The translations under genes were made by a program, and so were the position numbers. 64,000 bases of DNA from the NCBI RefSeq assembly GCF_030815855.1, contig NZ_JAUSXG010000001.1, positions 806,001-870,000 of the forward strand. The letters are read 5' to 3'. How positions within the stretch are numbered: position 1 is the first letter of the stretch; each line of letters opens with the position of its first letter. Source of the DNA: Variovorax paradoxus (GTDB lineage Bacteria; Pseudomonadota; Gammaproteobacteria; Burkholderiales; Burkholderiaceae_C). The notes below the pieces were generated by a model. That model was given only the letters and a program-made list of their open reading frames with translations. It made no database searches and was not told the DNA's origin. Positions 1 to 7,766 of this stretch are shown piece after piece.

Positions 1-1
1 C

Positions 2-49
2 ACGCCGTTGACGGTCCCGGCCGCGCGTTCGACCGAAGGAGCCCTCTGA
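2..49 (+). CDS. 3' end of an upstream gene, probably the partner ABC permease (partial)
   Basis: An open frame runs into the window and stops at TGA 47-49, two bases before the next start. The 15 visible residues carry no domain. Position suggests the first permease of the BMP-type nucleoside/purine transporter whose second permease follows. A GAAGGA ribosome-binding site for that second permease lies inside this tail at 35-40. The assignment rests only on operon logic. Confidence 0.5.
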   Translation, partial: TPLTVPAARSTEGAL

Positions 50-50
50 C

Positions 51-971
51 ATGGACAGCTACGCACTCCTGCTCGGTTCCACGCTCAGCGCCGGCACCGT
101 GCTCGCCATCGCGGCGCTCGGCCTCCTCATCAACGAGAAAGCCGGCATCGTCAATCTCGGTGCCGAGGGCATGATGCTCTGCGCCGCCATCGCGGGCTTT
201 GCGACCGTCGTCATCACGCACAACCCCTGGCTCGGCTTCCTCGCCGGCATGGCGGCCGGGGCCTTGCTCGCGGCCTTCTTCGGCGTGCTGGTGATCTGGC
301 TCAACACCAACCAGTACGCCACCGGCCTCGCGCTCAGCCTGTTCGGCGTCGGCTTCTCGGCGTTCGCCGGCATCAACTTCGTGCAGGCCAAGCTGCCCGA
401 GAGCGTGTCGTACGCGGTGCCGGTGCTCAGCGACATTCCGCTCGTCGGGCCCGCGCTGTTCCGGCATCACCCGATGGTGTATTTCGCGGTCGTCCTGACC
501 GTTGGGCTGATCTGGTTTCTCTACCGCACTCGCGCCGGCCTCGTGCTGCGCTCGGTCGGCGAATCGCCCGAATCGGCGCATGCGCTCGGCTATCCGGTGC
601 GGCGCATCCGCTTCATGGCGGTGATCGCGGGCGGCGCGCTGTGCGGGCTGGCGGGCGCGTATCTTTCCACCGTCTACACGCCGCTCTGGGTCGAAGGCAT
701 GGTGGCGGGCCGCGGCTGGATTGCGCTGGCGCTCACCACCTTCGCCACCTGGCGGCCGATTCGCGTGCTTTTGGGCGCCTACCTGTTCGGCGGCGTCTCG
801 ATGCTCGGTTTCCATCTGCAGAGCAGCGGCGTCGACGTGCCGCCGCAGTTCCTCAGCATGCTGCAGTACATCGCGCCCATCGTGGTGCTGGCGCTGATTT
901 CGCGCAACCCGGCGTTCATCCGCATCAACATGCCGGCCTCCATAGGGAAACCGTTCTACCCCGGCTCATAA
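51..971 (+). CDS. ABC transporter permease, BMP-type (nucleoside/purine uptake family)
   Basis: The product is a 306-residue inner-membrane permease of the BPD-transp-2 type, as used by simple-sugar and nucleoside importers. Hydrophobic helices fill most of the chain, and the early segment INEKAGIVNLGAEGMM (residues 27-42) is the hallmark of the second permease (YufQ/NupQ-like) of BMP-dependent systems. The ATG has a GAAGGA site 10 bases upstream and the gene sits 2 bp behind the previous one. A BMP-family lipoprotein receptor follows 50 bp downstream, so the pair would import nucleosides or purine-like solutes. The ATPase and other permease are presumably left of the window. The substrate is inferred, not shown. 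Confidence 0.88.
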   Translation: MDSYALLLGSTLSAGTVLAIAALGLLINEKAGIVNLGAEGMMLCAAIAGFATVVITHNPWLGFLAGMAAGALLAAFFGVLVIWLNTNQYATGLALSLFGVGFSAFAGINFVQAKLPESVSYAVPVLSDIPLVGPALFRHHPMVYFAVVLTVGLIWFLYRTRAGLVLRSVGESPESAHALGYPVRRIRFMAVIAGGALCGLAGAYLSTVYTPLWVEGMVAGRGWIALALTTFATWRPIRVLLGAYLFGGVSMLGFHLQSSGVDVPPQFLSMLQYIAPIVVLALISRNPAFIRINMPASIGKPFYPGS

Positions 972-1021
972 TCGCGTTTTTCGTTTCCCGCCAACTCTGT
1001 CCTTTTTGAGGATTTCCGACA

Positions 1022-2197
1022 ATGAATGATCTGAACAAGCGCTCTTCCCTGCTCAAGCTCGCTGCCCTTACGGCGGTCGCTTCGGCAGCCCTGATCGGCT
1101 GCGGCAAGAAAGAAGAGGCGGCGGCACCGGCTGCGGCCCCCGCGCCAGCCCCGGCGCCCGCTGCAGCTGCGCCGGCCCCGACCGCGCCGCTCAACATCGC
1201 ATTCGCATACATCGGCCCGGTGGGAGACGGCGGCTGGACCTTCGCGCACGACAACGGCCGCAAGGCGCTCGAGAAGGAATTCGGCGACAAGATCAAGACC
1301 ACCTTCGTCGAGAGCGTGCCCGAAGGCGCCGACGCCGAGCGTGTGTTCCGCGACATGGTCGGCCAAGGCAACAAGCTGATCTTCGGCACCACCTTCGGCT
1401 ACATGGAGCCGATGCTCAAGGTGGCCACCGACAGCAAGGACGTGAAGTTCGAGCATGCCACCGGCTACAAGACCGCCGAGAACATGCGCACCTATGACAG
1501 CCGCACCTACGAAGGCGCCTACATGGCCGGCGTGATTGCCGGTGCCATGACCAAGACCAACACGCTCGGCGTGGTGGGCTCGGTGCCGATTCCCGAGGTG
1601 CTGCGCAACATCAACAGCTTTACGCTGGGCGCGCAGTCGGTCAACCCGAAGATCACCACCAAGGTGGTGTGGGTGAACGAATGGTTCAGCCCGCCCAAGG
1701 AAACCGAAGCCGCCACCGCCCTCATCAACGGCGGCGCCGACGTGCTGTTCCAGAACACCGACTCGCCGGCCGTGCTCAAGACCGCACAGGAAAAGGGCAA
1801 GCGCGCCTTCGGCTGGGATTCGGACATGACCGCCTACGGCCCCAAGGCCCACCTGGCTTCGGCCACCATCAACTGGGCGCCGTACTACATCAAGGCCACG
1901 CAGGACGCGCTCGACGGCAAGTGGGCCACGGGCCAGAGCTGGTGGGGCGTGAAGGAAGGCGCCATCGACATCGTCTCGATCGCCGAGGACGTGCCGGCCG
2001 AAACCAAGGCCAAGGTCGAGGAAGTGAAGAAGGGCCTGAAGGACGGCAGCTTCGTGATCTGGAAGGGCCCGATCCTGGGCCAGGACGGCAAGGAATTGGT
2101 CGCCAAGGATGCCGTGGCCGACGACAAGTTCCTGTCGGGCGTGAACTTCTACGTCAAGGGCGTGGAAGGCAAGGTACCGGGCGGGGACAAGAAGTAA
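1022..2197 (+). CDS. BMP-family ABC transporter substrate-binding lipoprotein
   Basis: The product is a 391-residue solute receptor of the BMP/Med (PnrA-like) family, which typically binds purine nucleosides or related compounds for ABC import. A signal peptide ends in the lipobox ALIGC with Cys27 as the lipidation site. It is followed by an Ala/Pro-rich linker (about residues 34-60) that would tether the receptor to the inner membrane. The binding fold starts at LNIAFAYIGPVGDGGW. It lies 50 bp after the permease and before a strong terminator, so it is the last gene of the transporter operon. A paralogue is encoded at 15555-16655; the two share the framework IPEVLR/Q-NI-N-FTLG and the NEWF-PPKE motif. 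Confidence 0.92.
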   Translation: MNDLNKRSSLLKLAALTAVASAALIGCGKKEEAAAPAAAPAPAPAPAAAAPAPTAPLNIAFAYIGPVGDGGWTFAHDNGRKALEKEFGDKIKTTFVESVPEGADAERVFRDMVGQGNKLIFGTTFGYMEPMLKVATDSKDVKFEHATGYKTAENMRTYDSRTYEGAYMAGVIAGAMTKTNTLGVVGSVPIPEVLRNINSFTLGAQSVNPKITTKVVWVNEWFSPPKETEAATALINGGADVLFQNTDSPAVLKTAQEKGKRAFGWDSDMTAYGPKAHLASATINWAPYYIKATQDALDGKWATGQSWWGVKEGAIDIVSIAEDVPAETKAKVEEVKKGLKDGSFVIWKGPILGQDGKELVAKDAVADDKFLSGVNFYVKGVEGKVPGGDKK

Positions 2198-2219
2198 ATC
2201 GGTCCGCGCTTTGCGTGCA

Positions 2220-2254
2220 TGAAAGGGTCGCCCGGGGGCGACCCTTTTGTTTTT
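2220..2254 (+). terminator. Rho-independent terminator after the BMP operon
   Basis: A near-perfect GC-rich hairpin (arms AAAGGGTCGCC and GGCGACCCTTT around a short loop) is followed by a T-rich tract. It lies 23 bp past the receptor stop codon. The leftward gene ending at 2268 may use the opposite strand of the same hairpin. Confidence 0.85.
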
Positions 2255-2267
2255 GCGCGGATGGAGA

Positions 2268-3377
2268 TCAGCCGGGGCAGCCGTTCACCGGCCCGGGGTA
2301 CTCCATCTCGAGCATGACCCAGTTGCGCCGCGCTACGCCGTGGCGCTCGCCGATCTCGCACAGAGTTCGGTCCAGTTGCTGCACGGGCTTGAGCGTTGCC
2401 GAGAGCGGCAGGGGTAGCGCTTTCCCATTGTTGGAGGACTGCGCGATGAGCACCAGCCCGCTGCGCAGCGTGACCGGGCCTGAAGCCGACACGGCCTCGA
2501 CGTTTGTGCGGCCGGTGCGCGACCGGGCATCGGCCACGAGCGCGAGCGTGATGTCGTCGCTGCCGTGCTGCACCTGGATGGTTCGGCGCTCATTACGCCA
2601 GAACGCGGCCTTGTTCAGCAGAAAGTCGACTCTGCGGCCTGTGTCGAGATAGAACGGCGTGCTGTCGTGCTCGGGGCTCCAGGAGGCCACGCCCAGTTCG
2701 GTGCCGAGTGCCTCCGCCTTCTCGGGCCCGCCGATGGCTTCGACCATTGCGAGCATCGTTGGTACCGAGGCGGTGATGCCGGTGGTCGTGGCAACGCCGC
2801 GGTCGACCACGTAGCGCTGGTGGGGCACGTAGGTGGCGCCGGGGTGGCGCTTCAGCAGCGTGCCGCGGTCGTACCAGTGGCCCGCGAAGCGCCGTCCGTC
2901 AAGCAGGTCGGCGCGGCCGACCACCAGCGCGCCGGAGCAGACGCCGACCACACGCGCGCCCCGCGCCGCCTGCTGCTTCAGCCAGGCCGCCACGGCGGGG
3001 TCATCGTCGGCGATCATCGCGGGCACGATCACGTAGTCGGCACCCGAAGGGTGAAGCCGGTCGAAGCTGGCGAAGTCCTGTGCGCCGTCGATCTCCAGCG
3101 CGGGATACAGCTTCACCCGTCCGCTGCGCGGCGCCACGATCCGCACGTCGGCCACATCGGCACGCTTGAGCACCGCATGCGGCAGCAGCAGGTCGGTCAT
3201 CTCGGTGCCTTCGTTCAGGGCGAGCACGGCCACCACGGGCCTGCCTTCGCGGCGCGGCTTCAAAGCCTCGATGAAGGTCTGCTTTTCGCGCTCGATCATG
3301 CCCGCGTCATCCGGTGCCGGCGGCAGCGGGGTGGCACTTCCGCAAGCTGCCACTGCCAGCACCGCCAGTGTTGTCAT
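2268..3377 (-). CDS. DJ-1/PfpI-family putative lipoprotein (GlxA-like sensor domain without HTH)
   Basis: Translated from 3377 the protein has 369 residues. It has a short signal peptide with a lipobox-like AVAAC (Cys12) and a DJ-1/PfpI domain with the nucleophile elbow GVCSGA (Cys147). A C-terminal region of about 130 residues is unrecognised. The 3377 start has a GAGG ribosome site; an in-frame ATG at 3413 would overlap the divergent gene's start and lacks one. The DJ-1 fold covers amidases, chaperones and ligand sensors. The neighbour on the other strand has the same fold fused to an AraC DNA-binding domain, so this may be an envelope partner of that regulator. Its activity is unknown. Confidence 0.75.
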   Translation of the reverse strand: MTTLAVLAVAACGSATPLPPAPDDAGMIEREKQTFIEALKPRREGRPVVAVLALNEGTEMTDLLLPHAVLKRADVADVRIVAPRSGRVKLYPALEIDGAQDFASFDRLHPSGADYVIVPAMIADDDPAVAAWLKQQAARGARVVGVCSGALVVGRADLLDGRRFAGHWYDRGTLLKRHPGATYVPHQRYVVDRGVATTTGITASVPTMLAMVEAIGGPEKAEALGTELGVASWSPEHDSTPFYLDTGRRVDFLLNKAAFWRNERRTIQVQHGSDDITLALVADARSRTGRTNVEAVSASGPVTLRSGLVLIAQSSNNGKALPLPLSATLKPVQQLDRTLCEIGERHGVARRNWVMLEMEYPGPVNGCPG

Positions 3378-3411
3378 ACTTGCCTCTGCCAGCACCCGTA
3401 GTAACCTAGAC

Positions 3412-4449
3412 ATGCTGTCCCTCGTTGACCGTGATGTCTTGAGCCTACGAATACCCACCCTCACCCGCAAGGACGAAGAAACCGCGGTTTCTGCCAGCAA
3501 TGTGGTGCTTGTCGCGTTCGACGGCGTCGAGGCGATCGACATCGCCGGCCCGGCGAGCGTGTTCAGCAAGGCCGAACTGCTGCGCCCCGGCAGCTACCGC
3601 CTGCACATCGCATCGCCGGCCGGCGGCAACGTGCTGACGAACGGCGGCCTGAGCTTTGCCGGCACGTGCAACCTGCGGCAACTGCCTGCCGCGATCGACA
3701 CGCTCGTCGTCGCGGGCGGCGACGAGCCCGGCGTGCGTGCGGCCATCGTCGAGCAGCGCATCGGCGACTGGCTCGCGGAGACTGCGCCTGGCATACGCCG
3801 CATTGCCAGCGTGTGCAGCGGCGCGTTCGCTCTGGCCGCGGCCGGCCTGCTCGACGGCCGCGAAGCCACCACGCACTGGCGCGCCTGCGACCAGCTGCAG
3901 GCGCTGCGGCCGCAGGTGCGGGTGCAGCGCGAGCGCATCTACGTGCACGACGGCCCGGTGTGGACTTCGGCCGGCGTGACCACCGGCATCGAGCTGGCGC
4001 TCGCGCTGGTCGAAGACGACCTCGGGCATGCCGTGTCGATGGACATTGCCCGCACGCTGGCGTTGCCGATGCTGCGCGGCGGAGAGCAGCCGCAGCTGAG
4101 CCAGGCGCTCCAGGCACAGGCCGTGGCCAGCCATCGCCTGCGCGAACTGGTGGCGTGGATCGGCACGCATCCGCAGGACGACCTGTCGGTGGAGGCGCTG
4201 GCCGAGCGCGTGCAGATGAGCCCGAGGAATTTCGCGCGCGCCTTCGGGGCTGAGACCGGCCGCACGCCGGCGCGCTTTGTAGAACAGATTCGCGTGGCGG
4301 CCGCCGCGCAGCTGCTGCGGCAGACGCAGTGGCCGCAAGACCGGATTGCAAGCTGCAGCGGTTTTCGCTCGGTGGATGCGCTGCAGCGCGCCTTCGCGCG
4401 GCAGCACGGCCAGACGCCGCAAGCCTATCGAACCCATGACCACACTTGA
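3412..4449 (+). CDS. GlxA-family transcriptional regulator (DJ-1/PfpI sensor + AraC HTH)
   Basis: The 345-residue product has an N-terminal DJ-1/PfpI-like domain (about residues 29-215, elbow SVCSGA with Cys135). A C-terminal AraC-type double helix-turn-helix follows (about 250-340, with MSPRNFARAFGAETGRTP in the first HTH). GlxA-type regulators usually sense a small ligand and control catabolic genes. The ATG at 3412 lacks a clear Shine-Dalgarno site; a GTG around residue 31, just before VLVAFDGVEAIDIAGP, is a possible alternative start. The 3' end overlaps the following glycoside-hydrolase-like gene by 14 bp, which suggests co-transcription. Confidence 0.85.
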   Translation: MLSLVDRDVLSLRIPTLTRKDEETAVSASNVVLVAFDGVEAIDIAGPASVFSKAELLRPGSYRLHIASPAGGNVLTNGGLSFAGTCNLRQLPAAIDTLVVAGGDEPGVRAAIVEQRIGDWLAETAPGIRRIASVCSGAFALAAAGLLDGREATTHWRACDQLQALRPQVRVQRERIYVHDGPVWTSAGVTTGIELALALVEDDLGHAVSMDIARTLALPMLRGGEQPQLSQALQAQAVASHRLRELVAWIGTHPQDDLSVEALAERVQMSPRNFARAFGAETGRTPARFVEQIRVAAAAQLLRQTQWPQDRIASCSGFRSVDALQRAFARQHGQTPQAYRTHDHT

Positions 4450-5620
4450 CGCCACCACCCTCGCACTGATCGACGACTGTTCCCGAGCTTCGCTCCAACT
4501 CCTCGAACGCAACCTGACGCCGCACGGCATCCTGGCCGCCAGCCCTACCGAGGCGGCCGTGGCGCGCCGCTACACGCGCATCTTCGGGCGCGACGCCGCG
4601 ATCTGCGTGATGGCGATGTGCGGCAGCGGCGTGCCCGCGCTGGAGGAGGGCGCGGTCGCCAGCCTCGATGCACTGGCGGCGCAGCAGGCGGCGAACGGAC
4701 AGATTCCCAAATATGTCGACCCCGAGGGGCTCGACGCCGACTTCTGGTACCTGGGCTGCATCGATGCCACCCTGTGGTGGCTCATTGCCGTGGACCATGT
4801 GCGCCGCCACGGCCGCGTCGGCGCGTCGCACTGGAGCGGCGAGGTGGAGATTGCGATCCACTGGCTGCTGGCGCAGGAGCACCAGCACTTCCGGCTGCTG
4901 CAGCAGAACGAGGCCAGCGACTGGGCCGACATCATGCCCCGCTCGGGCTACGTGCTGTACACCAACGCGCTCTGGTACGACGTGAAGCGCCGCTTCGCAC
5001 TGGACCACGCCGAGGCCACCGAGCATCACTTCAACCACCTGTTCAATCCGTTCCAGCAAGACCTGCCCGAATACCACCGCGCCCGGTTGATGCGCCACTA
5101 CGCACGCCGCGGCCGGGACGACCCGGGCCTGTATCTGAGCTTCGTCAATCTTTCCTTCGTCGGCAACGAGGGCGACGTGTTCGGCAATGTGCTGGCCATA
5201 CAGAGCGGGCTGGCCGATTCGGCCATGTCGCAACGCATCGTCAAGACCATCGTCGCCGCGCGTGCCTGCGAGCCGTACCCAGTGCGCGTGGTGCTGCATC
5301 CGCTGACGCGCGAGCATGCGCTGTGGCGACCGTACATGGCGCGCCATCAGCAGAACATCGTGCACCAGTATCACAACGGCGGCATATGGCCCTTCGTCGG
5401 TGGCTTCTGGGTGATGGCGCTTGCGCGCATGGGCCTGCACGAATTGGCGTGGCCCGAGCTCGCGCGCCTGGCACACGTGAACGAACTCGGCGGCTGGCGC
5501 TTTACCGAGTGGTTCCATGGCCGCACGCTGGTGCCGATGGGAATGGCCGGCCAGAGCTGGAACGCCGCCACCTTTCTGCTCGCGCGGCGTGCGCTGCAAG
5601 GTGGCGACGCGGGCTGGTAG
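4436..5620 (+). CDS. Putative glycoside hydrolase, glycogen-debranching/invertase-like (α/α)6 barrel
   Basis: The 394-residue protein starts inside the 3' end of the GlxA-type regulator gene. It carries segments typical of the (α/α)6 glycoside hydrolase superfamily that includes amylo-1,6-glucosidases and neutral invertases: RRYTRIFGRDAAIC (about residues 44-57), NGQIPKYVDPEG, and the aromatic-rich NGGIWPFVGGFWVMAL near the C-terminus. No signal peptide is seen, so it is probably cytoplasmic. Translational coupling to the regulator suggests a shared sugar-related role. The precise substrate cannot be read from sequence. The next gene on the opposite strand ends one base away. Confidence 0.62.
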   Translation: MTTLDATTLALIDDCSRASLQLLERNLTPHGILAASPTEAAVARRYTRIFGRDAAICVMAMCGSGVPALEEGAVASLDALAAQQAANGQIPKYVDPEGLDADFWYLGCIDATLWWLIAVDHVRRHGRVGASHWSGEVEIAIHWLLAQEHQHFRLLQQNEASDWADIMPRSGYVLYTNALWYDVKRRFALDHAEATEHHFNHLFNPFQQDLPEYHRARLMRHYARRGRDDPGLYLSFVNLSFVGNEGDVFGNVLAIQSGLADSAMSQRIVKTIVAARACEPYPVRVVLHPLTREHALWRPYMARHQQNIVHQYHNGGIWPFVGGFWVMALARMGLHELAWPELARLAHVNELGGWRFTEWFHGRTLVPMGMAGQSWNAATFLLARRALQGGDAGW

Positions 5621-5621
5621 C

Positions 5622-6635
5622 TCAGACCGTGAGAACGATCTTGCCGATGTGACCGGCGCGTTCGAGGTACTCGTGGGCTTGCACCACATCGTCGAACGCA
5701 AAGCTGCGGTCGATGCGCATCTGCAAGGCGCCGCTGGCCAGGCCCCCATTGACGAAGCTGAGCGCGCGGCCGAGCGCGTCTTCATCGCGCGGCAGGCCCA
5801 TGGTGGCCGAGCCGATGAACTCCAGGACCGTGTAGACGTGGAAGCGCCAGCTCTTGCGAAACTGCGCAAGCACGGGGTACCTGAGCTCCGCGCCACCGGA
5901 GAGCCCGTACAGCACGTACCAGCCACGCTGTGCGACGACGTCGCCGAGCCGCTCCATCTGCGAGCCGCCCACGCCGTCGTACACCAGATCGACGCCGCGG
6001 CCATCGGTGAGCGCCAGCACGCGCTCGGCCATGTCTTCGTCTTCCGTCACCACCACGTGCGCCGCGCCGGCATCGAGCAGCGCCTGGCGCTTGGCCGCCG
6101 TGCGGGTGGTGGCGATGGCGACGATGCCGGCCATGCGCGCCATCTGCAGTGCCGCGATGCCCGTGCCCGATGAAGCGCCTGTGACGAGCATCGTTTGCCC
6201 GCGTTGCAGGCGCGCCATCTCGAACAGCGGGAAGTAACCCGTCAGGTAAGCCATGTAGGCGCCGGCGGCTTGCTCGGGCAAGAGGTTGTCCGGGTAACGC
6301 ACCGCGTGCGTCGCCGGGAACAGGATGCTCTCGCCGTAGGTGGGATACCGGCCCTGATTGGCACCCGGTAGAACCGCGACCCGGTCGCCGACGGAGAGGC
6401 CGCTCACGCCCGCTCCCACCGCGTCGACGACACCGGCGGCCTCGTTGCCCAGCCCGGCGGGCAGGGTCGCGTCTTCGATGTACCGGCTTTGGCGCCACAG
6501 CACATCGGCCCAGTTCAGGCCGATTGCCTGCACGGCGATGCGCACTTCGCCAGCGCCTGGCGCGGGCACCGCGACCTGCTCGATCTTGAGAACCTCGGCA
6601 CCGCCGAACTCGTGGAAGCGAACCCTCTTTCCCAT
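5622..6635 (-). CDS. MDR-family NAD(P)-dependent oxidoreductase (quinone oxidoreductase/zinc-free ADH type)
   Basis: The 337-residue protein has a GroES-like N-terminal domain (FGGAEVLKIEQVAVPAPGAG, then AIGLNWADVLWRQSRY). Its Rossmann domain carries the nucleotide-binding stretch MLVTGASSGTGIAALQMA near residues 150-168. The Cys cluster of the structural-zinc lobe of classical alcohol dehydrogenases is absent, as in quinone oxidoreductase-like members. The start is preceded by AAGGAG on the minus strand. It is transcribed divergently from a LysR regulator at 6775, the usual arrangement for a regulator and its target. The physiological substrate is unknown. Confidence 0.88.
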   Translation of the reverse strand: MGKRVRFHEFGGAEVLKIEQVAVPAPGAGEVRIAVQAIGLNWADVLWRQSRYIEDATLPAGLGNEAAGVVDAVGAGVSGLSVGDRVAVLPGANQGRYPTYGESILFPATHAVRYPDNLLPEQAAGAYMAYLTGYFPLFEMARLQRGQTMLVTGASSGTGIAALQMARMAGIVAIATTRTAAKRQALLDAGAAHVVVTEDEDMAERVLALTDGRGVDLVYDGVGGSQMERLGDVVAQRGWYVLYGLSGGAELRYPVLAQFRKSWRFHVYTVLEFIGSATMGLPRDEDALGRALSFVNGGLASGALQMRIDRSFAFDDVVQAHEYLERAGHIGKIVLTV

Positions 6636-6720
6636 ACAAAAATACTCCTTGAAGGCCGGCGGCTACGGAATTGAAACGAACCGGCCACGCCAATCTAGAA
6701 GCCCCGGAACAATCAAGGAA

Positions 6721-6757
6721 ATCGATTCACACGATATTCGGTATGCACGCAATCGAT
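6721..6757. promoter_or_regulatory. Candidate LysR operator in the 5636/6775 divergent promoter
   Basis: Between the divergent oxidoreductase and LysR genes, two ATCGAT palindromes (6721-6726 and 6752-6757) flank a small dyad ATA-TTCGG-TAT at about 6734-6744. LysR proteins favour T-N11-A dyads in such shared promoters. The assignment is positional only. Confidence 0.35.
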
Positions 6758-6774
6758 AGCTTCAAAGTGCCTGG

Positions 6775-7677
6775 ATGAATCCCATCGAACTCAGCCGTAT
6801 CGACCTGAACCTGCTCACCGTGTTGGCGGCCCTCATGCGCGAGCGGCACGTCAGCCGCGCCGCCGAGCGCTTGCACCTGGGGCAGCCCGCGGTGAGCCAC
6901 GCACTTGCGCGGCTGCGCGAGCTCACGGGCGATCCGCTGCTGGTGCGCCAGGGGCGGGTGATGGAGCCGACCGAGCGCGCCCTGGCCTTGATGCAAGGCC
7001 TCGGGCCGGCACTCGAGCAGATCGAGGCCACGTTTCGGGCGCAGGCGGAGTTCGAGCCCGAACGCGCCGCGCCGGTGTTTCGCATCGGCCTGACCGACGA
7101 TCTGCAGATCGCCATGCTGCCGCGCCTGCTGCGCGCGCTCAGTGCCGAAGCGCCCGGGGCCAGGTTGGTCACGCTCACGGTCTGCTATCGCAACGCCGCT
7201 CGCCATCTCGACGAGGGGCAGGTCAGTGCGGTGATGACCTTCCTGAAAGACCTGCCGGCTGGTGCCAAGGTACGCAAGGTGCGCACGGTGCGCTTTGCAC
7301 TGCTTCGTGCCGACACCACAACCGGCAAGCTCACGCTCGACGACTACTGCCGTCGGCGGCACGTGCTCGTGACCTACGCCGGAGACCTCTGCGGCACGGT
7401 CGACGAAACATTGAACGAACTCGGGAGGCAGCGCGAGGTGGCTTTCTCGGTGCCGCAGTTCGGCAGCCTGCCCGCCGTGCTGGCCGGCACCGAATTGCTG
7501 GCCACGGTGCCCGAGCACGTGGCACAGGCGCTGTCGGCGCAGGGCCGCCTTCGCCATGAGGCCTTGCCCTTCGAAAGCCCGACATACCAGATCAAGCTGG
7601 CCTGGCGCGCCGTGACTGACAAGGACTCGGCGGAGGCCTGGCTGCGCAAGGCGATGCTGCGGGCGTTCGGCGATTGA
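6775..7677 (+). CDS. LysR-family transcriptional regulator
   Basis: The 300-residue regulator has an N-terminal winged HTH (NLLTVLAALMRERHVSRAAE, then GQPAVSHALARLRELTGDPLLVR at about residues 38-60). A C-terminal periplasmic-binding-like effector domain follows. The subtype resembles NodD/PcpR-like LysRs that control neighbouring oxidoreductases. It is divergent from the MDR oxidoreductase at 5622-6635, with 139 bp between the starts. That enzyme gene is the likely target and the ligand is probably a small aromatic or quinone-like compound. The target and ligand are inferred from arrangement only. Confidence 0.9.
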   Translation: MNPIELSRIDLNLLTVLAALMRERHVSRAAERLHLGQPAVSHALARLRELTGDPLLVRQGRVMEPTERALALMQGLGPALEQIEATFRAQAEFEPERAAPVFRIGLTDDLQIAMLPRLLRALSAEAPGARLVTLTVCYRNAARHLDEGQVSAVMTFLKDLPAGAKVRKVRTVRFALLRADTTTGKLTLDDYCRRRHVLVTYAGDLCGTVDETLNELGRQREVAFSVPQFGSLPAVLAGTELLATVPEHVAQALSAQGRLRHEALPFESPTYQIKLAWRAVTDKDSAEAWLRKAMLRAFGD

Positions 7678-7693
7678 GACGGCGCTGGCGCCC

Positions 7694-7713
7694 ATCGGCG
7701 CCAATCGGCGCCA
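7694..7713. repeat. Perfect 10-bp tandem duplication (ATCGGCGCCA x2)
   Basis: Two adjacent copies lie just after the LysR stop codon, and a further GGCGCC precedes them. The GGCGCC cores can pair and might form a weak hairpin at the gene end, but no T tract follows. Confidence 0.6.
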
Positions 7714-7766
7714 CCAGAGCAAGCAATGCGCCGATATGATCTCCGCCAAACCACTGGGAGACCGGT

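Noticed and set aside
3563..6004. Long open frame on the minus strand spanning the GlxA and hydrolase genes
   Set aside because: High-GC codon use opens long frames opposite real genes. The translation is Arg/Ala-rich without any family motif, and the plus-strand genes have clear domains.
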